Of a stretch of 64,000 nt of DNA, positions 1 through 10,906 are shown piece by piece. The notes beneath the pieces were generated by a model, which saw only the letters and a program-made list of their open reading frames with translations, was not told the DNA's origin and made no database searches. The position numbers and the translations under genes were made by a program. Numbering within the stretch: position 1 is the first letter of the stretch; the number at the start of each line of letters is the position of its first letter. This DNA comes from Rhodosporidiobolus odoratus (taxonomy: Eukaryota; Basidiomycota; Microbotryomycetes; Sporidiobolales; Sporidiobolaceae), in NCBI GenBank assembly GCA_034387635.1, contig JAOANU010000002.1:1674001-1738000 (forward strand), in the 5' to 3' direction.

Positions 1-411
1 CGTGAAGAGAATGAGCGTGAAAAGAAGGGATTAGGAAAAGGTGGTAATGAGATTAGGAATGCGATGTAGACTTTTGCCGGCGGGTGCGGAGCGCGAAACC
101 GGCAAGCTTCAAATACACAGATCCTTCTGCCTTGGAACGCTATGCTTCGACGTGTGCGCCTGTCCCGGGCAATCACATGCTCGCTTTCTCTGCTCTCTGA
201 CTGTCGTACCTTGCTCTGCCTTCGCGCTACCCCACCTCGCCCTCCTCTCGCTATCCTCCCTTCGTCTTTGTATCGTCCAGTCATGCCGAAAGCTGTGGTG
301 TAACTGGCGGTTTCCTTCCTTTTCTTGTCCGAAGCGAGAGTAAGAGAGATCATTCCAAGTCCAAGCGCGCTGTAACGACCGGAGCTAACTCGCGTTCCTC
401 CGCTCGCACAG

Positions 412-472
412 GACGCTCTCTGACGACGAAGACGATGCGCCCGCCTCCAAGGTCAAGGTCGAGCGCGCCTAA
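412..472 (+). CDS. Terminal exon of an unrecognised gene
   Basis: A pyrimidine-rich tract ending in CACAG at 407-411 is followed by an open stretch to TAA at 470-472. In the only frame without an early stop and with protein-like composition it reads TLSDDEDDAPASKVKVERA: an acidic Asp/Glu cluster followed by an alternating Lys/Val tail, as is common at the C-terminus of nuclear proteins. The rest of the gene lies to the left. Positions 1-411 look mostly intronic (CT-rich tracts, several possible donors), and I could not fix an upstream exon with confidence. Function unknown. Confidence 0.45.
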
Positions 473-1099
473 AGGTGCTGTCTCTCCGTGTCCGATTTCC
501 TAAGACACATTTCCTTTCTTCTCTCGTTTCCCTTTGTTCCACCTCGTAGCCGTAGCTTCCCCGCTCCCCTTCCTCTTCTTTTCTCTTTATCTTATTCTCG
601 TCTGTTCGCTCGCTAGCAAGCTCTCTCACACCTGTTGGTTCTACCGCAATTCAGAGACTATTACTGCTATTCTTGTGCATTCTCTCTACTTCTCTACCCA
701 ATTTCCCGTGTCGCCTGCTTCGATCGCCCGCCGCGCTCGTCTGGGCGTCTCAGTTTTTTAGCACACAGTCTCTTTCAACTGCGTTGATCGTAGTTATAGT
801 TACCCGACAGTAACTCGATTGAAACCGTGGCTAGAGACCCGGAGAGAAACCTTGAACTGCAATAACAGTTTCCGTTTTCTCTTTTACCTCTCTCAGACAA
901 ACAAACTTATCTGCTTTCGTTGTTAGCGCTTGTCCCCCGCTACCAAGTCTTTACTTTACGCTCGGAATTAGCTACTCCGACCGTCTGCTATCCCCTCGAG
1001 TCTTGATCACCTCGAGTTTCCTCACCTACTCAAACTCGTCTCTTCGCTTGAGAGTTACCTTTACCTACCCCTCCGTGTACTTCGTTTCAGTTTGAAACG
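473..1099. other. 3' flank of first gene and leader of element A
   Basis: No gene seen. The first roughly 300 bases are CT-rich 3' untranslated or intergenic sequence. From about 770 onward the DNA is plausibly the 5' leader, and perhaps part of the LTR, of retroelement A, because its gag ATG is at 1100. No second copy of this stretch occurs in the window, so an LTR boundary cannot be set. Confidence 0.4.
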
Positions 1100-1321
1100 A
1101 TGTCATCCGTTACCATGCATGAAGTTGAAGACGTTTCCGTACGCGAGGCGAGAGAGAAGCAGTCTCCCTCTTCCTCAGCGCTACTGGAAAGCGTTTCTGA
1201 CGATCCGTTTCTTACTCCTGCGCAACAAAGCCGAAGGAGCCGCCTGCAAGACGATAAGCTCGCTGCCTCTGAGAAAGAGGAGCAAGAAGAGCCTACAGAT
1301 GACAGTGTGAAGAAGCTTTTG
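1100..1321 (+). pseudogene. Element A gag, N-terminal segment
   Basis: Starts at ATG 1100 (MSSVTMHEVEDVS...) and stays open for 74 codons of acidic, Ser/Glu-rich sequence. The frame is cut at codon 74 (TTG, 1319-1321) by the B insertion. The next codon of the original gene is TCC at 8086. No catalytic motif is expected in this part of Gag. The apparent extension to 1429 is LTR sequence and not Gag. Confidence 0.75.
1317..1321. repeat. Target-site duplication of element B (left copy), TTTTG
   Basis: TTTTG directly precedes the left LTR of B and recurs at 8081-8085 directly after the right LTR. Removing one copy plus the element restores the gag frame of A, which confirms the boundary. Confidence 0.95.
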
Positions 1322-1702
1322 TGCAAGGCGTATCCACTTCGAGCTGAATGCGAGGCGGATTGTCGAGCAGGCGGATGGATGGAACGTCAAGCAAGATCTT
1401 TCTCTCCCCGCTACGAGAGTGAAAGATAGTGATTCGAGCTTAATTCCGATATAGAGAGGGGAGGAAGTGTCGCGGTGAAGAAGGAGAGGAATTCTACAAG
1501 TCCCGCCAGCTTCCACCCGTCGACCGATCACTCAACATCTGTCTCATCACTTCTTGAGGGTCCGTCTGCAGGCCACACGAGAGAAGTCAAGAGGGTATCT
1601 GATGGAAGAGTGTACAGGTCACGGGTGAAGATGCGGGAAGGTGAAAAGGGAAAAAGGACTTAACGGGGAAAACGAGAGTGGTGCAAGAGACTCCTCGTAG
1701 CA
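1322..1702 (-). repeat. Element B LTR, 3' LTR relative to its genes
   Basis: 381 bp, TG...CA, identical to 7700-8080 except G at 1341 against A at 7719. On the coding (minus) strand it starts TGCTACGAGGAG and ends CCTTGCA. Confidence 0.95.
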
Positions 1703-1716
1703 CTCTTCCCCCCTGA
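1703..1716 (-). other. Element B polypurine tract
   Basis: On the minus strand the 14 bases next to the 3' LTR read as CAGGGGGGGAAGAG, a G/A run in the position used for plus-strand DNA priming in LTR elements. Confidence 0.75.
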
Positions 1717-1727
1717 GAACGAAGCGT

Positions 1728-4700
1728 TCAGCTTCGACCAAAAGTAGCCATATCCGGCGCCTTCTTTCGGCCAGCGGGCTTAGCCACCCGCTTCCTCGCT
1801 GCCGTCAGCGCCAAATAAGCGTCCAACGACTCCTTCGCCGTCGCCCGTAATTCCGCTTCCGGCCGCCACTGATCCTCCGACGCCGAATACCCCAGGTAAC
1901 GGACGAGGAAGACCCGTTTCCCGCGAACCACTCGATCCGATACAATCTTCTCGATGAGATACTCCGCTTCGGCGGCGTCTGTGGCGGGGACGACGGGAGG
2001 AGGCGAGTCGAAAGAACGATGAGGGAAGAGGGACGAGTTGTTGGGAAAGGCGGGGCGGAGTTTAGAGGAGTGGAAACGGGGATGGAGGCGCAAATGGGGA
2101 GGAAGGGCGAGGGTGTATGTGGAGGTAGAGACGTTGGCCGAGGTGATAGGAAAGGGACCGATGTACTTGGGAATAAATTTAGAAGAGAGGGAGGCAGGGA
2201 ACCGCAGACCCGCAGTAGAGAGGAATGCGCGACCACCGACCTCAAACACCCCGACATCCTTCCGGCGGTGACGATTTTCCTGAGCCGTCATTGCGATTCG
2301 CGACGCGATGATCGCGTCCGTAGCTTGAAGAGCATACAGGCGAGCACGCTTGGCGTGCCCCTCGGCTCCCAAGTCCCCCTGTGAGTCCCAACTGCCAGCC
2401 GGCCAGGCGGAGGGAAGGAAACCGTGGACGACCTCGAACGGCGCCAGTGTTGTGGCCACCAACGGTGCCGAGTTGATCGCAAACTCGCATGCGACGAGCT
2501 TGGTCGCCCAATCGTCCGGTTGGTCTTCACAGAAGATCCGGAGGATGGTCCCGACCGTTTTGTTCGTGATCTCGGCACGACCGTCGGTCTGAGGATGCGC
2601 CGCGGTCGACATCGCAAGAGAGGTACCGATTTTCGAGTTGAGGGCACGCCAAAAGCTGGAGGTGAATTTGGGGTCGCGGTCGGAGACGATGGTAGCGGGA
2701 AGGCCGAAGCGGCGGAAAACGGAGGAGTGGAAGGCTTCGGCGACGGAGAGGGCGGTTGCCGTAGAAGAGAGAGGAATGAGAACGACCATCTTGGAAAGAT
2801 AATCCGTTACAGTGAGGATGGAGTCGACGGGAGCGCCACGGTGAAGGACGACCGGGAGACCGACGACGAAATCCATCCCGACCTTGGACCAGCATCGCGC
2901 GGGCGGGTCGAGAGGATGTAGGAAACCATACGGCTTCCCCACAGCGCTCTTACTCCGAGCGCACGGCTCACATGACCGGCAGAACGCGACCACATCATGG
3001 TGCATCGTCTTCCACCAGAAGAAACGCCTGGCGTATGCCAGCGTCTTGACGGCGCCCAGATGCCCCACCAACTCGTGACATCGGTCCACCACGGTTTCGA
3101 CCAAGGTGGACCCACGCTCATCGTCCCGAAGGAACTCACCCCGAGGCACGACCAACCGGAGGCCTTCTTCCTCCTTTCGGAAGAGAAGACCATTCTCCAA
3201 CACAAAACCCGTGAACGATTCCACGTCCGCCATAACCTTGCCAACGACCGGATCTGCGGGCAGCGAGAGACGAAGGGCGGAGAGGAATGTTTCGGGGAGA
3301 TTGGAGATGATGGACGGCAAGGAGGGAGCGGAGAGAGGGAAGAGGAAGACGGGCGAGGGTTCGGCGGTATCGAGAGCGACGGAGAGAGAGGCGAAAACAA
3401 CTTGAGCACGAGTGGTGAGCGAGGAGGGGAAAGGAGAAGGGTCGTCATGGGAAGGTTCAGGCTCGGGAGCGCAGGGAATGTCAGTAATGGTCCCGTCCTC
3501 CTCGAGCTCCGCAAGGCGCGAGAGCGCGTCAGCCAGCGTATTCTCCTTTCCGGGAATGAATTCCCAGTCGAAATCGTACTCAGCTAACGATTCCCACAAC
3601 CTCACATGGCGCCGACTCTGCTTCGGCGGCTGGGTCAACCACGTCTTCAACGGTTCGTGGTCACACACGACCGTGAAGTGCCATCCCACCAGGTGATTGT
3701 GCATCTTGCGACATCCGACAAACACTGCCAGTAGCTCCTGATTGGTAGTCGTGTAATTCCGCTGCGCAGAATTGAACTTGCACGAAAAATACCGAAAAGG
3801 GCGGGCAGTGTCGCGAGATGGGCCTTGCCCGATCCACCCGCCACAACCAAACACGGAGGCGTCCGTGAACAGGAAGAGGCGCTCGGTTCCCCCGTCGACC
3901 GCTGCGAGATTCAAGGGGATCAGCGTCTCTGGGATGAGCGACTTGAGGAGGGAGAAAGAGAGAGCCGCCGATGGCGACCAATCTCAAGGAACATGCCCGG
4001 TCAAACGAGTCAGCGGAGCTGCAATCTCGTTCAACCGAGGCAAGTGATCCGCCATCCACTGCAAGGTCCCCATAAAACGCAAAATATCCTTAGCGTTCCG
4101 AGGCTCCGGCCATTTCTGGATGGCATCCCACTTCTCGCTCGTAACGTGCACGCCTTCCTCATCCACCACCACACCTAAAACCTCCATAGTCGACGTCATG
4201 AATTCGACTCTGGAACGGGAGAGGTAGAAGCGATAGTGCCGGAGAGAGGTGAAGATGATACGGAGGTAACGGAGGTGGGCGCGGAAGGTGTTGCTGTAAA
4301 CGAGAACGTCATCATAGAACACATCAAGGAAGCGACCAATCGCTTTGCTGAACATCATGTAGCAAACACGATGCATGGTCTCAGGCGCGTTAGTATCACC
4401 CTGCTGCATAACGTGAGAAACGAAAGTGCCGTTGGGCGTCACGAAGCCAGAGAGGGGAACGGAGGCGGTGTTGAGACGAACTTGCTCATATGCCCCCTTG
4501 AAGTCCAGCTTCGTTCGCCGGCGGTGGGATGCTACGCGGTAACGAGTCTGCTTCATGTCAGGAATGGGTGAAGCAAGTTTGGCGGTGTTGTCGTTGCGGG
4601 GCTTAAGGTTGATGACGAAACGGGCTTGAGACTTGTCATGTTTTGGTACAGCAAACATAGCACAGGCGGAGTCGAGGGCTGCAGGAGACCAGAAACCCGT

Positions 4701-5921
4701 CTCGACGAATTTGCGAAGATGAGCCGACCATTGGGCAGCGTACCGGTCCGGAATACGGATCGCGTGCGGTCGGATCTTCTTCTCAGCGTCGAGAAGCGGG
4801 ATGTCGTGGTTGACCGGGCGGAAAGGAGGTGGACCCGGAAGCTCATCAACGAAAATATCGTCGAACTCGCTCAGAAGGTCCGCAAGTTGGGCTCGTGCAG
4901 CCTCCTCAGTGAGATCTTCAGAGTCCGGGTCATCGTCGTCGATATCGAGAAGGGGATTGTGGGGCTCGAATTCGATGGAGTCGACGAAGTCGTGGACGAG
5001 GGAAGGAGGAACGCCAGCGGAGAGGGCACATATCGCGAAGCGCGTGGCCTCCTCCGCCGTCATCTGTTGGTCGACAAACCCGAGGTCGGCAAAGTTGCGA
5101 GGCGGCTGGTCGAAGAAGCGACCCGTGTCGAAGTCGAAGATATCTTCACTCGGACCGGTCGGGGCGAAGAACAGGCGGGATGCAGACACGGCGGTTCCCG
5201 TGTCCCGCAACCAGGGTACACCCAGAATCGCCTCGACCCCCGGCGGGAGAGGGCAGACAAAGAAGGAACGGGGATTCTTGAGGATCGAACCGACCTTGAC
5301 GGAAGTTGAAGCGAATAGCGAAAGGCGGACTTGTTGCCCATCTCCGGCTAGGTCAGCATGAATGGGAGCCACGAGTCTTCGTACTCGTAGCCCCATTCGA
5401 TGGACTAAGGCAGGGGAAAGGACATCCGCTTGCGCACCGGAATCGACTAGAGCCGTCGACGGAGTCTGCTCATTACCAAAGAGGGCGGGAACCGTCAGCG
5501 GGGACGGCACGGTCTCCGGAGGAAGAGGAATTGACGTAGCCCGTTTAGTGGAAGCACCTTTCTTCTTGGGTTTGCTTTTCGGCTTCCGGTTCTCCGGCTC
5601 TCTCTCAGCTACTGGAACAGTGGCGGGTGAGAGAGCGTGGATTGCAGGAACGCCTACAGGTAACGAAGAAGTCAATGTGTCACTAATACGCGGCGGATCG
5701 TGTAGTGGTACGGACAGAGAAGAGGAGGACGATGGGGAGAGGATCCGGGAAGAAAGGAAATCCCGAAGCTCCGCCACCGTAGGCTCGCCCCGTCCCTCAG
5801 AAATACCACGCGCTATGAGGTCACGACATGGGCAAGATGCCGCGGTCGATGGCGAGGGTTCATCACCGGGAAGAGGGAGAGCGGCCGAAGGAAATCGCGA
5901 GGAATAAGGTGGGCCACCCCT
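1728..5921 (-). pseudogene. Element B pol (protease-RT-RNase H-integrase-chromodomain) with one internal stop
   Basis: Pol is entered by -1 frameshift from gag near 5936-5942 and runs to the stop at 1728-1730. Order: aspartic protease (ALVDSGAQADVL, about 5445-5410); RT with the FYDDVLVYS active-site box near 4310; RNase H beginning LFLFTDAS near 3870; integrase with an H-H-C-C zinc site (CHELVGHLG ... CRSCEPCARS), then the Asp, Asp and Glu boxes (GMDFVVGL, IVSDRDPKF, QTDGRAEITN); a chromodomain near 1960-1800 (YLIEKIVSDR ... RYLGYSASEDQW). A chromodomain marks a chromovirus, a lineage whose integration is often directed to heterochromatin. One in-frame TGA at 3984-3986 interrupts the RT-RNase H linker; both sides are in the same frame. 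Confidence 0.93.
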
Positions 5922-7375
5922 TACTCCTCGTCCGCTTTTCCCGAATCACTCGAGACGCCGTTGGCGAGCTCGGTGAAGCGGTTCGCGGACTCGACATCCA
6001 ACGTAGGCTCGCGAGCAGGAGGAGGCGGAGCGGGGGAACGACTTATCTTGGCCATTGCCGCCAACACCACCACCTTAGGGTTCTTCCGCGTCTTCGGGCA
6101 GGCCCTCGAATAGTGGCCGGCCATCTCACCGCAATTCAAGCAGCGAATCGACTTAGTGGGAGGTTGCGCATGCGCATCAAACCACTTGGCTTTGTCCGCC
6201 GTCGGATTCTTCTGCTGCCAATCCACGGCTTGATCGATCCAGTTAGAGAAGGGCACTGCGGGACGAGACGGGGAGGAAGGAGAGGGAGAAGACTCGTAAG
6301 CAGTCTTCTTTGTAGAAGAAGGAAGAGGGGAGGATGAAGAGGAAGTCTTCTTCGACGAAAACCCGGCAAGGCCATCCGTAAGGGCGGCGATCTTGACGAC
6401 GTCCTCGAAGGTTGCGGTCACCTTGCCCAAAGCCGCACGAGATGCCAACTGCGTCTTGACGAAGTCCTTGACGAAGTCCTTGACGGCGGCGTTGAGGCCT
6501 CCGACAAATGTAGTCTTGCGGTCCAGATCGTCGACGAGACGATCCGTACACGCATCGGCGAGAGCGTCCACCTTGGCACCGAAATCACGCGCCCGAAGAG
6601 AACCTTGCGTAGCAGCACGGTAGCGTGCCAAGGCGTCTTCGGCGGCATGATCGTCGGCCCAGTGGGAACGCATTGCGGCGAACACATCTGTAACGGAGGT
6701 GAAAGGGGAGCGCCGGTTTCAAGCGTCGAACCAGGCTTGGGGAGAGAGATGGCCGTGAGTAGCATCGGGAGAGAAGAGAGAGCGAACGACATAGAAGGGA
6801 GCGGGAGTGAGATGCTCATCTAGAACCGCGCCCAACTGCAACTCATTACCGACTAGGTATAGAGACGCAGAACGAATCCACATCTCCCTCGCCTGCTCCT
6901 CAAAGACACCCGTCCACGGCTTGGGTTTGTCCACCTTAACTTTGACACCAAAGCGAGCGAGGACCGGCGGGGTAGCGACGGGTTGAGGTGGTAGAGGATC
7001 CTCCTTGACACCGAGGACGCGGCGCAAGGACGCCGCCTCATGCTCCAGGTCTTCCAGCCGACGCCAAATGACACCCGACTCCGCCGCTAAGGCTGACCCA
7101 CCCGGACCACCACCTACGGGGCGTTCCATCTCGGAAGCCTCGTCCTCCAATTTCATCTTGCCCTCCAACTCCTCCCGCAATGCCTCTTCTTCGGCCAAGA
7201 ATTTGGCCATCCGCTCCTTTTGCTGAGCTTCGAATAAGTTCCGAGCGCGTTCGCGACGAGCTAGGGAGTTGACGGAATGGCGAGAGGAAGCCGCAGAAGC
7301 CCCGTCCACGTTCTCTCCACGCCATTGGTCGGCGGGGTCGGAGAGGGACTGGAAAGGTGCGTCGGCGAGGGACAT
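5921..7375 (-). pseudogene. Element B gag with zinc knuckle and one internal stop
   Basis: ATG at 7375 (preceded by an open, possibly coding, leader) to TAA at 5921-5923, 484 codons. The N-terminal third is an Arg/Glu-rich helical segment, followed by the capsid-like Gag domain and one CCHC knuckle (CLNCGEMAGHYSRAC) near 6150. A TGA at 6719-6721 divides it after WFDA; the downstream part continues in the same frame. The context CTTGA fits a C-to-T change of an Arg CGA codon. Gag would form the particle and package element RNA. Confidence 0.9.
5936..5942 (-). promoter_or_regulatory. -1 ribosomal frameshift slippery heptamer between gag and pol of element B
   Basis: Minus strand reads TCG GGA AAA GCG in the gag frame, giving G GGA AAA, which fits the X XXY YYZ rule for -1 slippage, 12 nt upstream of the gag stop. 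After slipping back one base the frame is exactly the long pol frame and has no stop. A downstream pseudoknot was not modelled. Confidence 0.75.
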
Positions 7376-7699
7376 GGTTGTGGGGGAAACCGGAGGGAGT
7401 GTCGGAAATCGGACGGAGCGGGTGAGAGAGCGACGAGCGATGAGGAAAGTGTCGAGGTCGGAAGGAGAGAAGGAGGGGTTTCGAGTGTGTCGGTGGGATC
7501 GACGGGGGAGACTAAGAGAAGGGAGAGAAGACGACTCGGCGGAGGAAGATGCCGAGGAGGAGGAGGTGAGGGTCGGAAGGGCGGACGACTCGGGGTTGAC
7601 AGAGTCGGGCCGCTCTGAGGAACGAGAGGACGAAATGGTGGGAGTAGGTAGCTCGAGAGGGTATCGAGCTCTGATGTCGGAAGTCGACTATCAAAAAAG

Positions 7700-8080
7700 T
7701 GCAAGGCGTATCCACTTCAAGCTGAATGCGAGGCGGATTGTCGAGCAGGCGGATGGATGGAACGTCAAGCAAGATCTTTCTCTCCCCGCTACGAGAGTGA
7801 AAGATAGTGATTCGAGCTTAATTCCGATATAGAGAGGGGAGGAAGTGTCGCGGTGAAGAAGGAGAGGAATTCTACAAGTCCCGCCAGCTTCCACCCGTCG
7901 ACCGATCACTCAACATCTGTCTCATCACTTCTTGAGGGTCCGTCTGCAGGCCACACGAGAGAAGTCAAGAGGGTATCTGATGGAAGAGTGTACAGGTCAC
8001 GGGTGAAGATGCGGGAAGGTGAAAAGGGAAAAAGGACTTAACGGGGAAAACGAGAGTGGTGCAAGAGACTCCTCGTAGCA
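7700..8080 (-). repeat. Element B LTR, 5' LTR relative to its genes
   Basis: 381 bp, one mismatch to 1322-1702. Read on the minus strand, transcription would start in this copy. The bases just inside (minus strand CTTTTTTGATAGTCGAC) do not match the initiator-tRNA primer site, so the primer used by B is unknown. Confidence 0.95.
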
Positions 8081-8085
8081 TTTTG
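8081..8085. repeat. Target-site duplication of element B (right copy), TTTTG
   Basis: Second copy of the 5-bp duplication at 1317-1321. Confidence 0.95.
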
Positions 8086-9439
8086 TCCCCCATCGATGAG
8101 GAAACCAGTCCTCTCGTGAGTAACAAGGAGAAAGCTGAAGCCTCTCTTGTCCGAAGCAAGATGCCTTCGGTGTCATGCCCCTGCCGCAGGAGAAAGACTC
8201 TGCTGAGATCAGCGGATACTACAGCGCCGACGAAGGCATGGGCAGGTCCCACCACCGTCGTCGCTCAAAGCGCAAGAGCGCCGGTAGGGTTTGTAGCCCT
8301 ACTCCTGGAGCCAAAAGCTCCAACAGCTACTCTACCGACGATGGCAGCCCTGAGCTGAGAGGTCGCAAGAAAGGCGCACGCGTTTTAAACCGTCGCATTT
8401 CAGGCAACTTGCCTCCTCCTGCTACAACTCGCGGCGAGCTGGTCGACGACTCCCATCTGCGCGCTACGTATCCTCTTGAGTCTGCGAAGGCCGACAAGTC
8501 GGTTGCTTTGCCTATCGTAGACCAGGGCAGCGGAAAAAGGACTCACCCTGTTACCTCGCCCATCGTGGTGAGTGGTGAAGCCGGTACTGCTGGTTCCGCT
8601 ACCGCTCTGCTAGTCCATCTGGCGCCGAAGTGCGCGGCTGAGAAGAAGCGCAACCAAAAAGCCGCCAAGCTGCGCGCACGTCTCGCCGAGCTTGAGTTGA
8701 AACCGGTTAGGTCGATCCAAGCCGAAATCAATGAGGCTGAAGGCGTAGTCCCTGACGCGAGCCTGTCCCAGGCTGTCGAGAGCGTCGTGGCGGCCGTCAA
8801 GGATGGGAGCTCTGCAATCAAGGAGTCAGTAGCCGTTCCCTCGAAAAAGAAGAAGGAAAAGGGCAAGGGTCGGGCGCTGTCCCCGCACCCTCCCCTGTCG
8901 CCTCCGTCGACCTCGTCGAGCAGCAGCTCAGACTTGAGCGACGACAAGCACAGCTCAACTAGTAGCGACAAAGAGCCGCCTGTCAGAAGATCGGGTCGAG
9001 GTCCGCCATCGGATCCTCCTATTAGCTCTAGCAGTTCTGATTCCTCCGACTCCAGTTCCGAGGCGAGCGACAGCTCTGCAAGTAGGAGTAAGAGCTCGGC
9101 CAGCCGGAAAAAGAAGAACTGGAACAAGAGGACTCACTGTTCTGGGGCTAAGGTCCCTCTTCCTGATGCCTACGACGGTACAAAGAGAGATCATGCTACG
9201 CTTGACAAGTGGGCTAGGGGAAGCCGTACTTACCTACTAGCCGCTAATATCGATCCCGATGCACTCGAAGCCGCCGCCCACATTCAAGGGATGGTGAAAG
9301 GGCGGGCTGCAGAACTTTTCTCGAAGATCGTCGTTCAGGCGGTCAACGAACATTACCGCCCGGGTAAGGGTCACCGCCGTTTGCCATGGTCACTGGCACA
9401 GGTTATCAAACTGTTTAAGCAACGTTTCTGTAGAGATAC

Positions 9440-9692
9440 GAGACGCTTCAAACGAGGAAACGGAACTGAAGAGAAAAGAAAAGAAGCAACAGCCCGTCTC
9501 CAACGAAGGAACACGTCAGGGGGGACAAAGAAAGAAACTATATCAAAGACGATAGGAAAGGGTAGGAAGTAATCACGAAGGGTAACAGTCAAGCACACTG
9601 ACTCCATCGTCTCCTTCTCCAGCTCCTCCTCCCTTTTCCTCTCTCAACTCCTCCACACTCATCAGTTTTGTCAGTGTGACTGCTATGCGAGA
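9440..9692. other. About 240-bp interruption inside element A gag
   Basis: Gag similarity is lost after the FKQRF motif and resumes at MRDAETQ. The flanks carry a near-repeat, CGAGACGCT at 9439-9447 and CGAGATGCT at 9687-9695, which could be a target duplication with one mismatch. Inside, CACACTGAC (9594-9602) and GTCAGTGTG (9671-9679) are inverted repeats. A small insertion is possible, but an intron or local decay would look similar. No coding content is recognised. Confidence 0.3.
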
Positions 9693-10180
9693 TGCTGAGA
9701 CTCAGTTCAACAAGACTAGCCAGTGGAAGGCAGACGGTACTTACGTTCCAGTGAACAATCTCTCCCTTCGTCTTGAAGATCTCGCTGCTCAGAAGGCCGA
9801 GACAAGCGAGTTTGAATTCAAGAAGAAATTCATCAACGCTCTTGATGATCAAATCACAAGCAAGGTATGGCCAATCTATGCTGATAGCTTCGAATCGAAG
9901 AAAGTGACGTACGAAATGATTGTCAACGAAGCCATTGCGCAAGAGCAGATCCTCATGCATGAGGTCGCAGCGGAAAACGCGCGCGCTCGAGGCGCTTGAG
10001 TGACCAATTACGAGGCCTTCAGTAGCACAGGCGGTCAAGCGAAGCTATTGAGACAGACAGGGCGTAATCGAAGTCAGTCCACGTACACTCCTCGCGACCG
10101 CGACGACTACCGTTCGAACACCAAGCGGTCGCAAGAAAAGAAGCGTACCTGGGGAAAACCGCGAGACGAGACCCCTCGTG

Positions 10181-10185
10181 CTCAA
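10181..10185. repeat. Target-site duplication of element C (left copy), CTCAA
   Basis: CTCAA before the left LTR pairs with CTGAA at 20686-20690 after the right LTR (4 of 5 bases). Joining 10185 to 20691 keeps the reading frame of A, supporting a 5-bp duplication that has since mutated once. Confidence 0.75.
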
Positions 10186-10421
10186 AGTCGATTAGAACTA
10201 GACGACGACAGAGAGAGACTGGCAGCAAGCAGTAAGATGCGTGAGCGACTTCAGTTGCAATAGAAACTATACAAGAGAACATATAACGGACCTGGCAGCA
10301 AGCGGTAAGATGTATGAGCGACTTAAGGAAAAGAAGCTCCCGCGTCCGCTGCTGCCAATCTACTCAAGTTCCTCTTCTCTCTCCTCACACCTTCTTCGCG
10401 TCACCACTACCCCTTTTCACA
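10186..10421 (-). repeat. Element C LTR (3' LTR on its coding strand)
   Basis: 236 bp matching 20450-20685 with 9 substitutions. On the coding strand it begins TGTGAAAAGGGG and ends TCGACT, so the 3' terminus is CT rather than the usual CA. It contains a 33-bp internal direct repeat at 10219-10251 and 10292-10324. Confidence 0.9.
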
Positions 10422-10667
10422 CCCTCCCTCGCAAAGGAGGTCCCTCAATCCACACCTCGCCGAAAACAGAACGTGCTTCGCTCCTCCTAACCCCTTCGTC
10501 AGAAAACTCGCCACCATGTCGTCCGTCGGGATCCACTTCAGGGTGAGCGTACCGTTGTCGACAAGTTCTCGGGTGAAATGATAATGAACGCCGATGTGCT
10601 TTGTGCGAGAGTGAGAGGTTGGATGAGATGCGAGGAGAAGAGAACCCGAGTTGTTGTAAGGGAACAC
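10407..10667 (-). pseudogene. Element C RNase H, C-terminal remnant
   Basis: The minus strand reads NNSGSLLLASHPTSHSRTKH followed by IGVHYHFTREL and WIPTDDMVASFLTKGL, the conserved end of copia RNase H (HSRTKHID and the ADxLTK box). Upstream the similarity stops amid frameshifts, consistent with an internal deletion. The 3' LTR starts right after it. Confidence 0.85.
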
Positions 10668-10818
10668 TCCCTTACGACTACTTGGACGGCTAAGTTGTGC
10701 TACGCTCTAACGAGTTATGGCACGGGGGATCCGTTCCGAGGAGTTGAGGTTGAGTTGTTGTTGAATGTTGGATGATGAGGTTGGCTTCGAGCGCGAACTT
10801 GGCTTGCCTTCTTTCTCT

Positions 10819-10906
10819 ACGCTCACGCTGAGTTAGATTGCTCGCCAGGTACGTTGCATCTCTCTAGTTTCTGTAGACGCTCACGCTGAGTTAGATTGCT
10901 TGCCAG
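10819..10906. repeat. 30-bp direct repeat at the deletion scar of element C
   Basis: 10819-10848 and 10877-10906 share 29 of 30 bases (ACGCTCACGCTGAGTTAGAT...). They lie where the RT core should be, between the RT N-terminus and the RNase H remnant. Confidence 0.8.

Larger units (their letters stand above)
1322..8080 (-). mobile_element. Element B: complete young Ty3/gypsy chromovirus (6759 bp)
   Basis: Two 381-bp LTRs (TG...CA) flank an internal region coding on the minus strand for Gag with a zinc knuckle, then protease, reverse transcriptase, RNase H, integrase and a C-terminal chromodomain. That domain order, with integrase after RT/RNase H, is Ty3/gypsy. A 5-bp TTTTG duplication brackets the element. 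The LTRs differ at one position (1341 G versus 7719 A), so insertion is recent. Gag and pol are in different frames joined by a -1 slippery site. Two in-frame TGA codons (6719-6721 in gag, 3984-3986 between RT and RNase H) make this copy defective unless they are read through. It sits antisense inside the gag gene of A. Confidence 0.95.
8086..10185 (+). pseudogene. Element A gag, middle segment, frameshifted and with a TGA stop
   Basis: Continues Gag of A after the B insertion. The frame entering at 8086 (SPIDEETSPLVS...) must shift between about 8139 and 8175 to the frame that carries the Ser/Arg/Asp-rich region and the retrotransposon Gag domain (about 9150-9430: LPDAYDGTKRDHATLDKW ...). 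Between about 9440 and 9690 the Gag reading is interrupted. It resumes with MRDAETQFNKTSQW... to 9996. A TGA at 9997-9999 (context GCTTGAG) is followed in the same frame by a basic stretch up to 10185, where C is inserted. It is not translatable as one protein. Confidence 0.75.

Noticed and set aside
41..343. 100-codon open frame at the left edge
   Set aside because: Cys/Leu/Ser-rich composition, CT-rich intronic tracts and no link in phase to the terminal exon at 412-472.
1805..3587. Several long open frames on both strands opposite element B pol
   Set aside because: Shadow frames of the integrase and chromodomain coding sequence, without motifs of their own.
3984..6721. UGA read as a sense codon (stop readthrough or altered code)
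   Set aside because: Single-copy genes in the window end normally at TGA, and every internal TGA fits a TCGA to TTGA mutation, so mutation is the simpler reading.
10241..10546. Small plus-strand frames in the C LTR (and the equivalent at 20505)
   Set aside because: They arise from LTR repeat sequence. At 20505 the frame runs into real element A coding by chance of phase.
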